Assembly (NCBI GenBank): GCA_009840595.1
Contig: VXNK01000080.1
Span: forward strand, 108,280-172,279
DNA: 64,000 bases
Origin: Rhodospirillaceae bacterium
GTDB lineage: Bacteria > Pseudomonadota > Alphaproteobacteria > Bin65
Direction of reading: 5' to 3'
This document shows, in pieces, positions 35,918 to 48,725 of this stretch (positions are counted from its first letter, which is position 1; each line of letters starts with the position of its first letter). The notes beneath the pieces are model-generated. The model saw only the letters and a program-made list of their open reading frames with translations. It had not been told where the DNA came from and ran no database searches. Both the position numbers and the translations under genes were made by a program.

Positions 35918-35945
35918 TAGATAAGATCTTTGATGTAGGATACAA
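35918..35945 (-). promoter_or_regulatory. Predicted promoter of the retron-like locus
   Basis: Minus-strand TTGTAT (35945-35940), a 16-bp spacer and TATCTA (35923-35918), next to the 8-bp palindrome AAGATCTT. A start near 35911 would include the whole hairpin array. Moderate match only. Confidence 0.4.
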
Positions 35946-35953
35946 GGGGGAAG

Positions 35954-35970
35954 ATTCGCTATATGCGAAT
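35954..35970. terminator. Hairpin between dnaE and the retron-like locus
   Basis: ATTCGC-TATAT-GCGAAT, a perfect 6-bp stem, lies 28 bp beyond the dnaE stop. T-rich ATTTTG follows on the plus strand; on the minus strand CTTCCCCC follows, so termination of dnaE transcripts here is plausible but not strong. Confidence 0.4.
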
Positions 35971-35997
35971 ATTTTGCTGTGCCTGTGGGTAGAGCAG

Positions 35998-39477
<3,480 letters not shown>

Positions 39478-39632
39478 GGGCGGTCCGGCGCGATGCAACG
39501 AATTCGGATGAGTGGCGGCGCAAGCCTACACCCATTCCTCGCGCCGCGCGCCGCCCGCGCGCATCGTCAGCGCAGATTCCGGGGGATTATTCGGTGGAAA
39601 AGCCGGGGTTAAGCTGGATTCCTCACAAGACT

Positions 39633-39818
39633 TGTCGCCCCGGCCCCCGAGCCGGGGCCCAGAGCCACAGGGTAAAGCGGCGGATACGGATCCGGGCGCC
39701 GGCAACGATCCACGGCGCTGCGTGGATTGGATTGCAGGGCTGCGAAACCCCTGCCGCCCATCTCTGAGTGCTCCGCCCGTCGTGCGCCTCTGGTCCCCGG
39801 CTCGGGGGCCGGGGTAGC
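39633..39818. repeat. REP-like palindromic element, copy 2
   Basis: A 186-bp element with imperfect inverted ends: TTGTCGCCCCGGCCCCCGAG-CCGGGGCCCAGAG on the left and, inverted from the right, TGCTACCCCGGCCCCCGAG-CCGGGGACCAGAG. Each end is itself a palindrome. The remainder of the 427-bp gap 39478-39904 between dnaE and lolD shows nothing further. Confidence 0.7.
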
Positions 39819-39904
39819 ATGGTTCTTTATGTTAACCCGTTATCGTGAAACAATTTTCTTGCACACAAGTCTTGGACGTCCCGATTTCTTGTGAGAATTC
39901 CGGA

Positions 39905-40618
39905 CTAACCCGAACGACGCTCTTTCAGCCGGCCCCCGGCGATTTCGAGCGTCCGGTCCATGCGCCCGGCCAGCGCCGGATTGTGGGTCGCGACCAGGGC
40001 ACCGATGCCGCTGCCGCGGACCAGCTTGAGAAACTGCTCGAACACGCGCCCGGCGGTCTCCCGGTCCAGATTGCCGGTCGGCTCGTCGGCCAGCAGGACC
40101 GACGGCCGGTTGGCGACCGCCCGGGCGATCGCGACGCGCTGCTGTTCGCCGCCGCTCAAGGCCGCCGGCCGGTGGCCCAGCCGGTCCTCCAGGCCCAGCG
40201 CCTCCAGCAGTTCCGCCGCCCGCGCCCGCGCCGCCGCCCGGCCCGTGCCGGCCAGCATCAGGGGCAGCATGGCGTTTTCCTGCGCGCTGAATTCCGGCAG
40301 CAGATGATGATACTGGTAGACGAAGCCGAGGGACCGGCCGCGCAGCAGCGCCCGCTGCTGGCCGGACAGGCCGGCGCAATCCTCTCCGCACAGCACGACC
40401 CGCCCGCCGCTCGGCCGCTCGAGCAGGCCGGCGATGTGCAGCAGGGTCGATTTTCCGGCGCCGGACGGGCCGACCAGCGCGATCATCTCGCCCGGCCGGA
40501 CCGTCAGGTCGGCGCCGCGCAACACCTCGATCTGCCGGCCGCCCTGCCGGAACGTCTTGCGCACGCCGTCGAGGGCCAGCAGCGGTGCAGCGCCGGGCGA
40601 GGCCGCAGGCTCATTCAT
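39905..40618 (-). CDS. lolD: Lipoprotein-releasing ABC transporter ATPase
   Basis: 237-residue ATPase of LolCDE, which extracts mature lipoproteins from the inner membrane for outer-membrane delivery. Walker A is GPSGAGKST, the signature LSGGEQQRVAIARA, Walker B LLADEPTGNLD and the switch His in ATHNPAL. The LolD-type YQYHHLLPEFSAQENAMLP segment is present. Its start overlaps the lolC stop by 8 bp. Confidence 0.94.
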   Translation of the reverse strand: MNEPAASPGAAPLLALDGVRKTFRQGGRQIEVLRGADLTVRPGEMIALVGPSGAGKSTLLHIAGLLERPSGGRVVLCGEDCAGLSGQQRALLRGRSLGFVYQYHHLLPEFSAQENAMLPLMLAGTGRAAARARAAELLEALGLEDRLGHRPAALSGGEQQRVAIARAVANRPSVLLADEPTGNLDRETAGRVFEQFLKLVRGSGIGALVATHNPALAGRMDRTLEIAGGRLKERRSG

Positions 40619-41852
40619 TGCGCAGCGCCTCGACCGGATCGAGCCGCGACGCCCGCCAGGCCGGATAGATCGTCGCCAGGAAGGTCAGCACGAGCGCCAT
40701 CGCCACGATCTGGGCGACTTCCGGAAGTTCGACCTTGGACGGCAGGCTGGACAGGAAATAGACCGTCGCCGGAAACAGTTCGGCGCCGAGCAGGCCTTCG
40801 ACCCAGCGCTTGATGCCGTCGATGTTGTAGGCCACCCCGAGCCCGAGCAGCACGCCGAAGAAGGTGCCGGCCACGCCGATGGTGGCGCCGGTCATGAAGA
40901 ACAGGCGCAGGATGTTGCCGCGCGTCGCCCCCATGGTGCACAGAATCGCGATGGCCTGGCCCTTCTGCTTCACCAGCATGATCATGCTGGAGACGATGTT
41001 GAACGCGGCCACGAGGACGATCAGGGTGAGGATCAGGAACATGACGTTCCGCTCGACCTTGAGGGCGCCGAAGAAGGTCGAGTGGATTTCCTGCCAGGTG
41101 CGCACGAAGGACCGCGGGATTTGCAGCGCCCGCACCCGCTCCGCGACCGTTTCGACCCGGTCGGGGTCGGCGACCGTAATCTCGATGTTGGTGACGCCGC
41201 CGGCGACCCTGAAGAAATCCTGCGCCGTCTCCAGCGGCATGAAGAGGTAGCCGCGGTCGTATTCCGACATGCCGACATGGAACCGGCCGGCGACGTCGAA
41301 TGTGGCGATGCCCGGCACGCAGCCGACCGGCGTCGGCGCGCATTTCGGCGACAGCAGGCGCACGCGGCTGCCCGTTCCCGCGGCGAGGTAGGCGGCCAGG
41401 CGCTGGCCCAGGATCAGGGTGCCGTCCCGGAAACCCGCGAAGGCGCCCGGGCTCAGATTGTCGTGCAGCAGGCGGTGGCGCTTCAGATCCTCCGGCGCAA
41501 TGCCGCGGACGAAGGCGCCGGAACTCCGCTCGCCGGCCGAGGCCATGACCTGGCCGTCGACCACCGCCGCTGCGGTCATGACGCCGTCGATCTTGCGGAT
41601 TTCGGCGACGAGACGGCCGTGGTCCCGGATCGGCCGGCCGTCGGCGTAGACGACGACATGGCTGTTGAAGCCGAGCACGCGCGACAGCAGCTCGGCGCGA
41701 AAGCCGTTCATCACCGACATGACGACGATCAGCGTCGCCACGCCGATCGTAATGCCGAGAAAGGCGAAGGCGGCGATCAGCGAGATGAAGCCTTCGCTGC
41801 GCCGCGGCCGCAGGTAGCGGAAGGCGATCATGCGTTCGGCCGGCGAAAACAT
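40611..41852 (-). CDS. lolC: Lipoprotein-releasing ABC transporter permease (LolC/LolE)
   Basis: 413-residue permease with one N-terminal TM, a large periplasmic domain and three C-terminal TMs (MFLILTLIVLVAAFNIVSSMIML, FFMTGATIGVAGTFFGVLLGLGVAYN, AQIVAMALVLTFLATIYPAWRAS). The N-terminal FRYLRPRRSEGFISLIAAFAFLGI and the C-terminal DPVEALRNE are family signatures. Start ATG 41852 (MFSPAERM). Only one LolC/E gene is present, as in other alphaproteobacteria with a homodimeric transporter. Confidence 0.94.
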   Translation of the reverse strand: MFSPAERMIAFRYLRPRRSEGFISLIAAFAFLGITIGVATLIVVMSVMNGFRAELLSRVLGFNSHVVVYADGRPIRDHGRLVAEIRKIDGVMTAAAVVDGQVMASAGERSSGAFVRGIAPEDLKRHRLLHDNLSPGAFAGFRDGTLILGQRLAAYLAAGTGSRVRLLSPKCAPTPVGCVPGIATFDVAGRFHVGMSEYDRGYLFMPLETAQDFFRVAGGVTNIEITVADPDRVETVAERVRALQIPRSFVRTWQEIHSTFFGALKVERNVMFLILTLIVLVAAFNIVSSMIMLVKQKGQAIAILCTMGATRGNILRLFFMTGATIGVAGTFFGVLLGLGVAYNIDGIKRWVEGLLGAELFPATVYFLSSLPSKVELPEVAQIVAMALVLTFLATIYPAWRASRLDPVEALRNE

Positions 41853-41890
41853 CGTAAACCGCCGCTCCGCTGCCGCCCTGCGCGCGGGCC

Positions 41891-43204
41891 TCAGCCCGCC
41901 AGCCGGGCGAGCGCCGATTCGGCGCTCAGTTCCTCGCGCGCGCCGGATTTGCGGTCTTTCAGCTCCACGGTCCCGGCCTTCACGCCGCGCGGCCCGATGA
42001 CGATCTGCCAGGGCAGGCCGATCAGGTCCATCCGGGCGAATTTCGCGCCGGCGCTGTCGTCGCTGTCGTCGTAGAGGCATTCGACGCCGGCGCCGTTCAG
42101 ACTGCCGTAGAGCGCATCGCAGGCCGCAACGCAGGCCGCATCCGAAGCGCGCAGGTTGACCAGCCCGACCCGGAAGGGCGCGACCGCCTCCGGCCAGACG
42201 ATGCCGGCCTCGTCGTGGCTCGCCTCGATGATGGCGCCGGCCAGCCGCGACACGCCGATGCCGTAGGAGCCCATCTCCACCGGAACCTCTTTGCCGTCCG
42301 GCCCGGTCACGACGGCGCCCAGGGGTTTTGAATATTTGGCGCCGAAATAGAAGATGTGGCCGACCTCGATGCCGCGCGCCTCGACCAGGTCCTCCGGCGC
42401 CACCGGGCAGGCCGCGGGATCGTGCTTGTCGTCGGCCGCCGCGTAGAGGCCGGTCCAGTGGTCGACGATCGGTTGCAGGTCGCTGTCGTAGTCCACGTCT
42501 TCGGTGAAGATGTCGAAAGCCAGCATGTCCCTGTGGCAGTAGACGGCGCTTTCGCCGGTGTCGGCGAGGATGATGAATTCGTGGCTCAGGTCGCCGCCGA
42601 TCGGCCCGGTCTCGGCGCGCATCGGGATCGCCTGGAGCCCCATCCGCGCGAAGGTCCGCAGGTAGGAGACGAACATCCGGTTATAGGCGTGGACCGCCGA
42701 GGGATAATCGAGCGCGAAGGAATAGGCGTCCTTCATGTAGAATTCCCGGCCGCGCATGACGCCGAAACGCGGCCGGACCTCGTCGCGGAACTTCCACTGG
42801 ATGTGGTAGAGGTTCTTCGGCAGGTCGCGGTAGCTGCGCACCGAGGTGCGGAAGATTTCCGTGATCAGCTCTTCGTTCGTTGGGCCGTAAAGCATGTCCC
42901 GCCCGTGCCGGTCCTCGATGCGCAGCATCTCCTTGCCGTAGTCGTCGTAGCGGCCGGAGACGCGCCACAGGTCGGCCGACTGGATGGTCGGCATGAGCAT
43001 CTCGATCGCGCCGGCCCGGTCCTGCTCCTCGCGCACGATCTGCTCGATCTTCTTCAGGACGCGATAGCCGAGCGGCAGCCAAGAATAGATGCCGGCGCTC
43101 GCCTGGCGCACCATGCCGGCCCGCAGCATGTAGCGGTGCGAGACGATCTGCGCCTCGGCGGGCGTCTCCTTCAGGGTCGGCAGGAAGAAGCGGGAAAGGC
43201 GCAT
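41891..43204 (-). CDS. proS: Prolyl-tRNA synthetase (short alphaproteobacterial type)
   Basis: 437-residue class II synthetase charging tRNA-Pro. Motif 1 to 3 regions include [44 protein letters not shown] and [16 protein letters not shown]. The editing insertion of the longer bacterial enzyme is absent, giving the usual alphaproteobacterial length. The C-terminal anticodon-binding domain is present. It precedes lolC by about 40 bp on the same strand. Confidence 0.96.
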   Translation of the reverse strand: MRLSRFFLPTLKETPAEAQIVSHRYMLRAGMVRQASAGIYSWLPLGYRVLKKIEQIVREEQDRAGAIEMLMPTIQSADLWRVSGRYDDYGKEMLRIEDRHGRDMLYGPTNEELITEIFRTSVRSYRDLPKNLYHIQWKFRDEVRPRFGVMRGREFYMKDAYSFALDYPSAVHAYNRMFVSYLRTFARMGLQAIPMRAETGPIGGDLSHEFIILADTGESAVYCHRDMLAFDIFTEDVDYDSDLQPIVDHWTGLYAAADDKHDPAACPVAPEDLVEARGIEVGHIFYFGAKYSKPLGAVVTGPDGKEVPVEMGSYGIGVSRLAGAIIEASHDEAGIVWPEAVAPFRVGLVNLRASDAACVAACDALYGSLNGAGVECLYDDSDDSAGAKFARMDLIGLPWQIVIGPRGVKAGTVELKDRKSGAREELSAESALARLAG

Positions 43205-43327
43205 GGCGGCTCGGTCTCGGCTGGCTGGAAAATCGGCGTCGGACAGGACTATTCGAGCGGTTCCGGGCCCGGCGGAAGCGTCCGGACTCTAGGGTCTCGG
43301 CCGGGGCAAGGCAACGCCGAGCGGCCC

Positions 43328-43555
43328 TCAGAAATCCGCCAGATAGCTCTCGACGGCCCAGCGGATGATTGCGGTTGCCGCGGTCGCCAGCACGGTCGCG
43401 GCCAGCGCCTTGCGCACCAGCTTGGGCCGGACCGGCGCGCCGGCGTCGTGGCCCGGCTCGGGCGCACGGTTCCGTTCGACGCCCCAGGGCAGCAGCATGA
43501 AGAAGAACAGCCACCAGACGATGGCGAACACGACGATGGCTTCGACGATGCTCAT
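43328..43555 (-). CDS. DUF1467 family membrane protein
   Basis: 75-residue protein with two hydrophobic segments (VEAIVVFAIVWWLFFFMLLPWGV, ALAATVLATAATAIIRWAV) separated by a short polar loop. VVFAIVWWLFFFMLLPWGV is the family hallmark. Function unknown. Its location between mce and proS is conserved in alphaproteobacteria. Confidence 0.88.
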   Translation of the reverse strand: MSIVEAIVVFAIVWWLFFFMLLPWGVERNRAPEPGHDAGAPVRPKLVRKALAATVLATAATAIIRWAVESYLADF

Positions 43556-43592
43556 GGGAAATCGTCAGGGGCCGGGGCCGGAAGCGGCGGTG

Positions 43593-43997
43593 TCAGACCT
43601 GCTCCAGCTCGACCAGCGTGCCGCAGAAATCCTTGGGATGCAGGAACAGCACCGGCTTGTCGTGGGCGCCGATGCGCGGCTCGCCGTCGCCCAGCACCCG
43701 GGCGCCTTCGGCCATGAGCCGGTCGCGCGCCGCAAGGATATCCTCGACCTCGTAACAGACATGGTGCATGCCGCCGGACGGATTCTTCTCGAGGAATTTC
43801 GCCACCGGCGAGCCTTCGCCCAGCGGGTGCAGCAGTTCGATCTTCGTGTTGTCCAGCTCGACGAAGACCGTCGTGACGCCGTGGGCCGGCTGGTCCTTCG
43901 GCTCCGATACGGTTGCGCCGAGCGTATCCCGGTAGGTCGCCGAGGCGGCGGCCAGGTCGGGAACGACGATGGCGACATGGTTGAGGCGGCCGATCAT
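43593..43997 (-). CDS. mce: Methylmalonyl-CoA epimerase
   Basis: 134-residue VOC-fold enzyme interconverting the methylmalonyl-CoA epimers in propionyl-CoA metabolism. MIGRLNHVAIVVPDLAAA starts the first motif, VELDNTKIELLHPLGEGSPV and GGMHHVCYEVEDI carry metal ligands, and LFLHPKDFCGTLVELEQ the last Glu. Same strand and close to rnj (10 bp downstream of its stop). Confidence 0.93.
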   Translation of the reverse strand: MIGRLNHVAIVVPDLAAASATYRDTLGATVSEPKDQPAHGVTTVFVELDNTKIELLHPLGEGSPVAKFLEKNPSGGMHHVCYEVEDILAARDRLMAEGARVLGDGEPRIGAHDKPVLFLHPKDFCGTLVELEQV

Positions 43998-44007
43998 GCT
44001 TCTGCCC

Positions 44008-45693
44008 CTATTCCTGTGCCCGGTCGATCAGGGCCGGCGTCAGGCGCACGACATGGACGTCGGTCGCCGGGCGCTTGCCGGTTTCGCTGCGGATCACCCG
44101 GCGTATCGCGGCCCGCACCGCCTGTTCAAGCTTTTCGTCGTCGCGCCGCCCGCCCGGCGACAGGCCGTCCACCGCCTCGTCCACGGCGTCGATCAGCGCG
44201 TCGTACAGCGCGTCGTCCCGCCCCTCGTCCTCGCCGCCGAGGCCGGCCAGGGTGACGATGGCGTCTTCCAGCAGTTCGCCCCTTGCGTCGACCACGACGG
44301 TCGCCACGGCGGCGCCGTTATCCATCAGGCGGCGGCGTTCGCGGATGACCGGGCCGTCGACCGGCAGCAGGTTTTCGCCCTCGACCGCGAGACGGCCGCT
44401 GTGGACCTTCTCGACGATGGCCGCCGGTCCGGGCGCCAGGCGGACCATCTCGCCGTTGGTGGCGACGACGGCCTGGGGCGTCTGGCAGCGGCGCGCCAGC
44501 CGGCGGTGTTCGTGCAAGTGGCGGCGCTCGCCGTGGACCGGCACCGCGATCTGCGGCCGGATCCACTGATACATGTCGACCAGCTCGTCGCGCGCCGGGT
44601 GGCCGCTGACATGGACGAAATGGTCGGATTCGGTGACGACCTCGACGCCGCGGTGCACCAGCATGTCCTGCACCCGCGCGATGGCGCGTTCGTTGCCGGG
44701 GATCTTGCGCGAGGAGAAAATCACGGCATCGCCTTCGTCGAGGCCGATCTTGGGATGGCTGCCCACAGCGATCCGGGCCAGCGCCGCGCGCGGCTCGCCC
44801 TGGCTGCCGGTGCAGGCGATCAGGACCCGGTCGCGCGGCAGCTTCGCGGCGTCCTCCTCGCCGAGAAAGCGCGGCCAATCCCGCAGATAGCCGTTTTCGC
44901 GGGCGGCCTCGTCCATCCGGCGCAGGGACCGGCCGCACAGGGCGGCGTGCCGGCCGGTCGCCTTGGCGACCGCGGCAATCGTCTCGAGCCGCGCGACGTT
45001 CGACGCGAAGGAGGCGATCGCCACCCGCCTGTCGTACTTCCCGACCAGTTCGATCAGGCTCTGCCGGACATCGGCCTCCGAGCCGGATCGGCCCTCCTCG
45101 AACACGTTGGTCGAATCGCCGATCAGCGCCAGAACGCCGTCATCGCCGATCCGGCGCAGCGCCGCCTCGTCGACCGGCGCGCCGATCAGCGGGTCCGGGT
45201 CGAGCTTCCAGTCGCCGGTGTGGAACACGGCGCCCAGCGGCGTGCGGATCAGCAGGGCGTTCGGCTCCGGGATCGAATGGGTGAGGCGTATGAGCTCGAT
45301 CCCGAACGGACCGACCTCGAAGGGCGCGCCGGGTTCGATCGGGGTGATCCGGGCCTCGTCCTCCAGGTCGGCTTCGGCCAGCTTGCGCTTCAGCACCGAT
45401 GCGGTGAAGCCGGTGGCGTAGATCGGGCATTTCAGCCGGGGCCAGAGATGCGGCACCGCGCCGATATGATCCTCATGGGCATGGGTCAGGACCAGGCCGG
45501 CCAGCCGGTCCCGGCGCTCGACGATGAATTTCGGGTCGGGCGTGATCACCTCGATGCCGGGGATCGTGGGATCGCCGAACGTCACGCCCAGATCGACCAT
45601 CAGCCAACTGCCGCGATAGCCGAACAGGTTGAGGTTCATGCCGATTTCGCCGGCGCCGCCGAGCGGCAGGAAATGGAGCGCGTCGCCGCTCAT
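44008..45693 (-). CDS. rnj: Ribonuclease J
   Basis: 561-residue beta-CASP metallo-beta-lactamase RNase that matures and degrades RNA. The metal motif is LTHAHEDHIGA, with GDSTNVFEEGRSGSE and the beta-CASP blocks ASFASNVARLETI and CTGSQGEPRAAL and FVHVSGHPARDEL. The C-terminal dimerisation domain is present. Start ATG 45693 (MSGDALHFLPLGGAGEIG) overlaps the coaX stop as ATGA; the longer track ORF runs back into coaX. Confidence 0.95.
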   Translation of the reverse strand: MSGDALHFLPLGGAGEIGMNLNLFGYRGSWLMVDLGVTFGDPTIPGIEVITPDPKFIVERRDRLAGLVLTHAHEDHIGAVPHLWPRLKCPIYATGFTASVLKRKLAEADLEDEARITPIEPGAPFEVGPFGIELIRLTHSIPEPNALLIRTPLGAVFHTGDWKLDPDPLIGAPVDEAALRRIGDDGVLALIGDSTNVFEEGRSGSEADVRQSLIELVGKYDRRVAIASFASNVARLETIAAVAKATGRHAALCGRSLRRMDEAARENGYLRDWPRFLGEEDAAKLPRDRVLIACTGSQGEPRAALARIAVGSHPKIGLDEGDAVIFSSRKIPGNERAIARVQDMLVHRGVEVVTESDHFVHVSGHPARDELVDMYQWIRPQIAVPVHGERRHLHEHRRLARRCQTPQAVVATNGEMVRLAPGPAAIVEKVHSGRLAVEGENLLPVDGPVIRERRRLMDNGAAVATVVVDARGELLEDAIVTLAGLGGEDEGRDDALYDALIDAVDEAVDGLSPGGRRDDEKLEQAVRAAIRRVIRSETGKRPATDVHVVRLTPALIDRAQE

Positions 45694-46460
45694 GCGCGGT
45701 TTCTGGCATGAATTTCGAGCAGGCCGCGCAGGGTGACATCGGGGTCCTGCACATCGATGGCGTCGGTCGCCGCGCAGAAGGTCTCGGCCAGGCCGCCGGT
45801 CGCCACCACTTTCATCGGCGCGCCGAACTCTTCCCGGGTGCGCCGGACCAGCCCTTCGATCAGGCCGACATAGCCCCAGTAGACCCCGGATTGCATGGCC
45901 GGGACGGTCGCGGTGCCGATCACGGCGGGCGGGCGGCGCACGTCGATGCGCGGCAGCTGCGCCGCGGCCCGGTGCAGCGCATCGACGGAATGGGCCGCCG
46001 AAGGCGCGATGGCGCCGCCGCAATAGTTGCCCGCCCCGTCCACCACGTCGAGGGTCGTCGCCGTGCCGAAGTCGATGACGATCAGCGGCCCGCCATGCGC
46101 CGCGAAGGCGCCGACGGCGTTGGCGATCCGGTCGGCGCCGACCTCTTCGGGCGCGTCGGTCAGCAGTTCGATGCCGGGCCGGACGTCGGCGTCGCCGATG
46201 ACCAGCGGCTCGACCCCGAAATGGTCCCGGCACAGGGAGCGCAGGCTGAAATCGTTGCTCGGCACCACATTGGCGATGGCCGCGGCGTCGACCGCGCGGC
46301 GCTTCAGCCCCTTCATGTCGAACAGCTGCATCATCCAGACCGCCAGTTCGTCGGCCGTCCGGTCGCCCTTCGTCGTGCTGCGCCAGATGCCGCGCCATTC
46401 CGCGCCGTCATGCACGCCGAAAACGATATTCGTGTTGCCGGAATCGATCGCGAGCAGCAT
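45690..46460 (-). CDS. coaX: Type III pantothenate kinase
   Basis: 256-residue ASKHA-fold kinase for the first step of coenzyme A synthesis. Phosphate-binding DSGNTNIVFGV at the N-terminus, adenosine-site motif VIDFGTATTLDVV and GADRIANAVGA are present. It overlaps birA by 1 bp (TGATG) and rnj by 4 bp, suggesting one operon. Confidence 0.95.
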   Translation of the reverse strand: MLLAIDSGNTNIVFGVHDGAEWRGIWRSTTKGDRTADELAVWMMQLFDMKGLKRRAVDAAAIANVVPSNDFSLRSLCRDHFGVEPLVIGDADVRPGIELLTDAPEEVGADRIANAVGAFAAHGGPLIVIDFGTATTLDVVDGAGNYCGGAIAPSAAHSVDALHRAAAQLPRIDVRRPPAVIGTATVPAMQSGVYWGYVGLIEGLVRRTREEFGAPMKVVATGGLAETFCAATDAIDVQDPDVTLRGLLEIHARNRA

Positions 46461-47263
46461 CAGCGCGCCTCGCCGGAGAAGACTTCGCCGCTATGGACGG
46501 TTTCCCGCCCGGCCGCCGTCTCGAGGATCAGGGCGCCGTCGCGATCGAGGCCGCCGAAACGGCCTGCAACGCTGCGTTCGGACAGGACGACCCGAATTTC
46601 CGAGCCCACCGGCCCGGCCCGGTCGAGCCACGCCCTGCGGATGCAATCGAAGCCGTCGCCGATCCACCGAACCATCCACCCGTCGAGCGACCGGCTGAGC
46701 CGGGCCAGCACGGTTTCGGCATCGAGCCGGCCGCTGCCCTGTGCGCTCAGGCTGGTCGCAGGCCGCAACGCGTCGGCCGGAGCGCTGACGACGTTCAGTC
46801 CGATGCCGAGGACGATCCATTCCAGCGCGCCGTTGGAGCCGATCGAGGATTCGGGAAGGATTCCGGCGATTTTTTCCCCGCCGGCCAGCACGTCGTTCGG
46901 CCATTTGCACATGACCGCCGAAGGCCCGCCGATCAACGCCGCGACCGTATCGTGGACCGCCAGGGCAGCGACATAGCCGATCTGCCCGGCGTACCGCGGC
47001 GCGACGGCCGGCCGGAAGACGAAAGAGGCATACAGGTTGCCGCGCGGCGATTCCCATTGCCGGCTGTACCGCCCGCGGCCGGCGGTCTGGGTCTCGGCAA
47101 CGACGATTGTCCGATCCGGCGCGCCCTGCTGCGCCAGGCGCCGGGCCTCGTCGTTCGTGCTCGCGACGGCGCCCAGGCGGTGCAGGCGGAACCCGGCGGG
47201 AAGAGCGGCGGCCTCGCGAAGACCGCCTTCGGCGCCCCGGATTTCCGGTAACCGCGGTTCCAC
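46460..47263 (-). CDS. birA: Biotin-[acetyl-CoA-carboxylase] ligase
   Basis: 267-residue biotin protein ligase attaching biotin to acetyl-CoA carboxylase and other carboxylases. The biotinyl-AMP loop is QTAGRGRYSRQWESPRGNLY and the catalytic Lys lies in CKWPNDVLAGGEKIAGIL. There is no N-terminal DNA-binding domain, so it is a ligase only. It begins 4 bp after nuoN, at the end of the nuo cluster, the usual alphaproteobacterial order. Confidence 0.93.
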   Translation of the reverse strand: MEPRLPEIRGAEGGLREAAALPAGFRLHRLGAVASTNDEARRLAQQGAPDRTIVVAETQTAGRGRYSRQWESPRGNLYASFVFRPAVAPRYAGQIGYVAALAVHDTVAALIGGPSAVMCKWPNDVLAGGEKIAGILPESSIGSNGALEWIVLGIGLNVVSAPADALRPATSLSAQGSGRLDAETVLARLSRSLDGWMVRWIGDGFDCIRRAWLDRAGPVGSEIRVVLSERSVAGRFGGLDRDGALILETAAGRETVHSGEVFSGEAR

Positions 47264-47267
47264 GACC

Positions 47268-48713
47268 CTAGCCGCCGGTCAGGCTGAACACGGCCGTATC
47301 GGCCGCGCCGACGAGCAGGCTCGGAAACAGGAAGAACAGCAGGGTCGCCATGCCGGCGACGAACTGGATGGCGCCGAGGTCGCGGCCGGGCCGGGGATCG
47401 AGCGCGTCTTCCGGCTCGTCGAAATACATCACCTTGACGATGCGGATGTAATAGTAGGCGCCGACCACGCTGGTCACCAGCCCGATCACGGCAAGGAAAT
47501 ACAGCCCGGCCTCGACCGCCGCCAGGAAGACGTAGAGCTTGGCGTAGAAGCCGGCGAGCGGCGGGATGCCCGCCATGGAGAACATGAAGATCAGCATCAT
47601 GGCCGCCATGAGCGGATTGGTGCGCGACAGGCCGGTCAGGTCGTCGATCTCCTCCACCATCCGGCCGCTGCGCTGCATCGCCAGGATCACGGCGAAGGCG
47701 CCCAGTGTCATCACGATGTAGATCGCCATGTAGACCAGCACGGCGCTGTAGCCCTCGCCGGTGCCCGACGCCAGACCGACCAGGGCATAGCCGATATGGC
47801 CGATCGAACTGTAGGCCATCAGCCGCTTGATGTTGGTCTGGGCGATCGCCGCGAAGGTGCCGAGCACCATCGAGGCGATGGCCAGAACGATGACGATCTG
47901 GCTCCACTGCTTGACGAGGCCGCCGAACGGGCCGGCGAGCACGCTCACGAGCAGGCCCATCGCGGCCAGCTTCGGCGCCGCCGCAAAGAAGGCCGTCACC
48001 GGGGTCGGCGCGCCTTCGTAGACGTCCGGCGTCCACATATGGAACGGCACGGCGGAAACCTTGAAGGCCAGGCCGACCATGACGAGGACCAGACCGACGA
48101 TCAGACCGACCGAGGGCGCGGAGGCGCCGGTCAGCTGGGCGGCGAGGCCGGCGAAGGCCGTGGTGCCGCTGAAGCCGTAGACCAGCGAAGCGCCGAACAG
48201 CAGCATCCCGGACGCCAGCGCGCCGAGCACGAAATATTTCAGGCCGGCCTCGCTCGACTTGACGGAATCGCGCCGGATCGCGGCGACGACGTAGAGCGAC
48301 AGGCTCTGCAGTTCGAGCCCGATATAGAGGGACAGCAGGTCGCTGGCCGAAACCATGACCATCATGCCGAGCGCCGCCAGCACGATCAGCACCGGGTATT
48401 CGAAGCGCTCGATCGCCTCGCGGGCGTTGTAGCCGACCGACAGGACGATGCCGACCGCCGAGGCCAGCAGGATGCCGACCTTCAGGAAGGTCGTGTAGCC
48501 GTTGCTCACGAACATGCCGGCAAAAGCCGACCGGCTCTCGACCGGCGACATCCAGACCGTAACGGCGGCGGCCGCGACCAGCGCCAGGATCGACAGCACC
48601 GAGACCAGCCGGAACGAGCCTTCGCCCCGGAACACGCCGATCATCAGCAGGACCATCGCCGCCACGGCGACGAACATTTCCGCTGCGGCATATTCCAAGT
48701 TCGGCAGGATCAT
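47268..48713 (-). CDS. nuoN: NADH-quinone oxidoreductase subunit N
   Basis: 481-residue antiporter-like membrane subunit of complex I with about 14 hydrophobic segments. [18 protein letters not shown] and [22 protein letters not shown] are the conserved proton-channel motifs, with Glu in the first and Lys in the second. Last of the 14 nuo genes, 12 bp after nuoM. Confidence 0.95.
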   Translation of the reverse strand: MILPNLEYAAAEMFVAVAAMVLLMIGVFRGEGSFRLVSVLSILALVAAAAVTVWMSPVESRSAFAGMFVSNGYTTFLKVGILLASAVGIVLSVGYNAREAIERFEYPVLIVLAALGMMVMVSASDLLSLYIGLELQSLSLYVVAAIRRDSVKSSEAGLKYFVLGALASGMLLFGASLVYGFSGTTAFAGLAAQLTGASAPSVGLIVGLVLVMVGLAFKVSAVPFHMWTPDVYEGAPTPVTAFFAAAPKLAAMGLLVSVLAGPFGGLVKQWSQIVIVLAIASMVLGTFAAIAQTNIKRLMAYSSIGHIGYALVGLASGTGEGYSAVLVYMAIYIVMTLGAFAVILAMQRSGRMVEEIDDLTGLSRTNPLMAAMMLIFMFSMAGIPPLAGFYAKLYVFLAAVEAGLYFLAVIGLVTSVVGAYYYIRIVKVMYFDEPEDALDPRPGRDLGAIQFVAGMATLLFFLFPSLLVGAADTAVFSLTGG

Positions 48714-48725
48714 GGCGCCGTGCTC

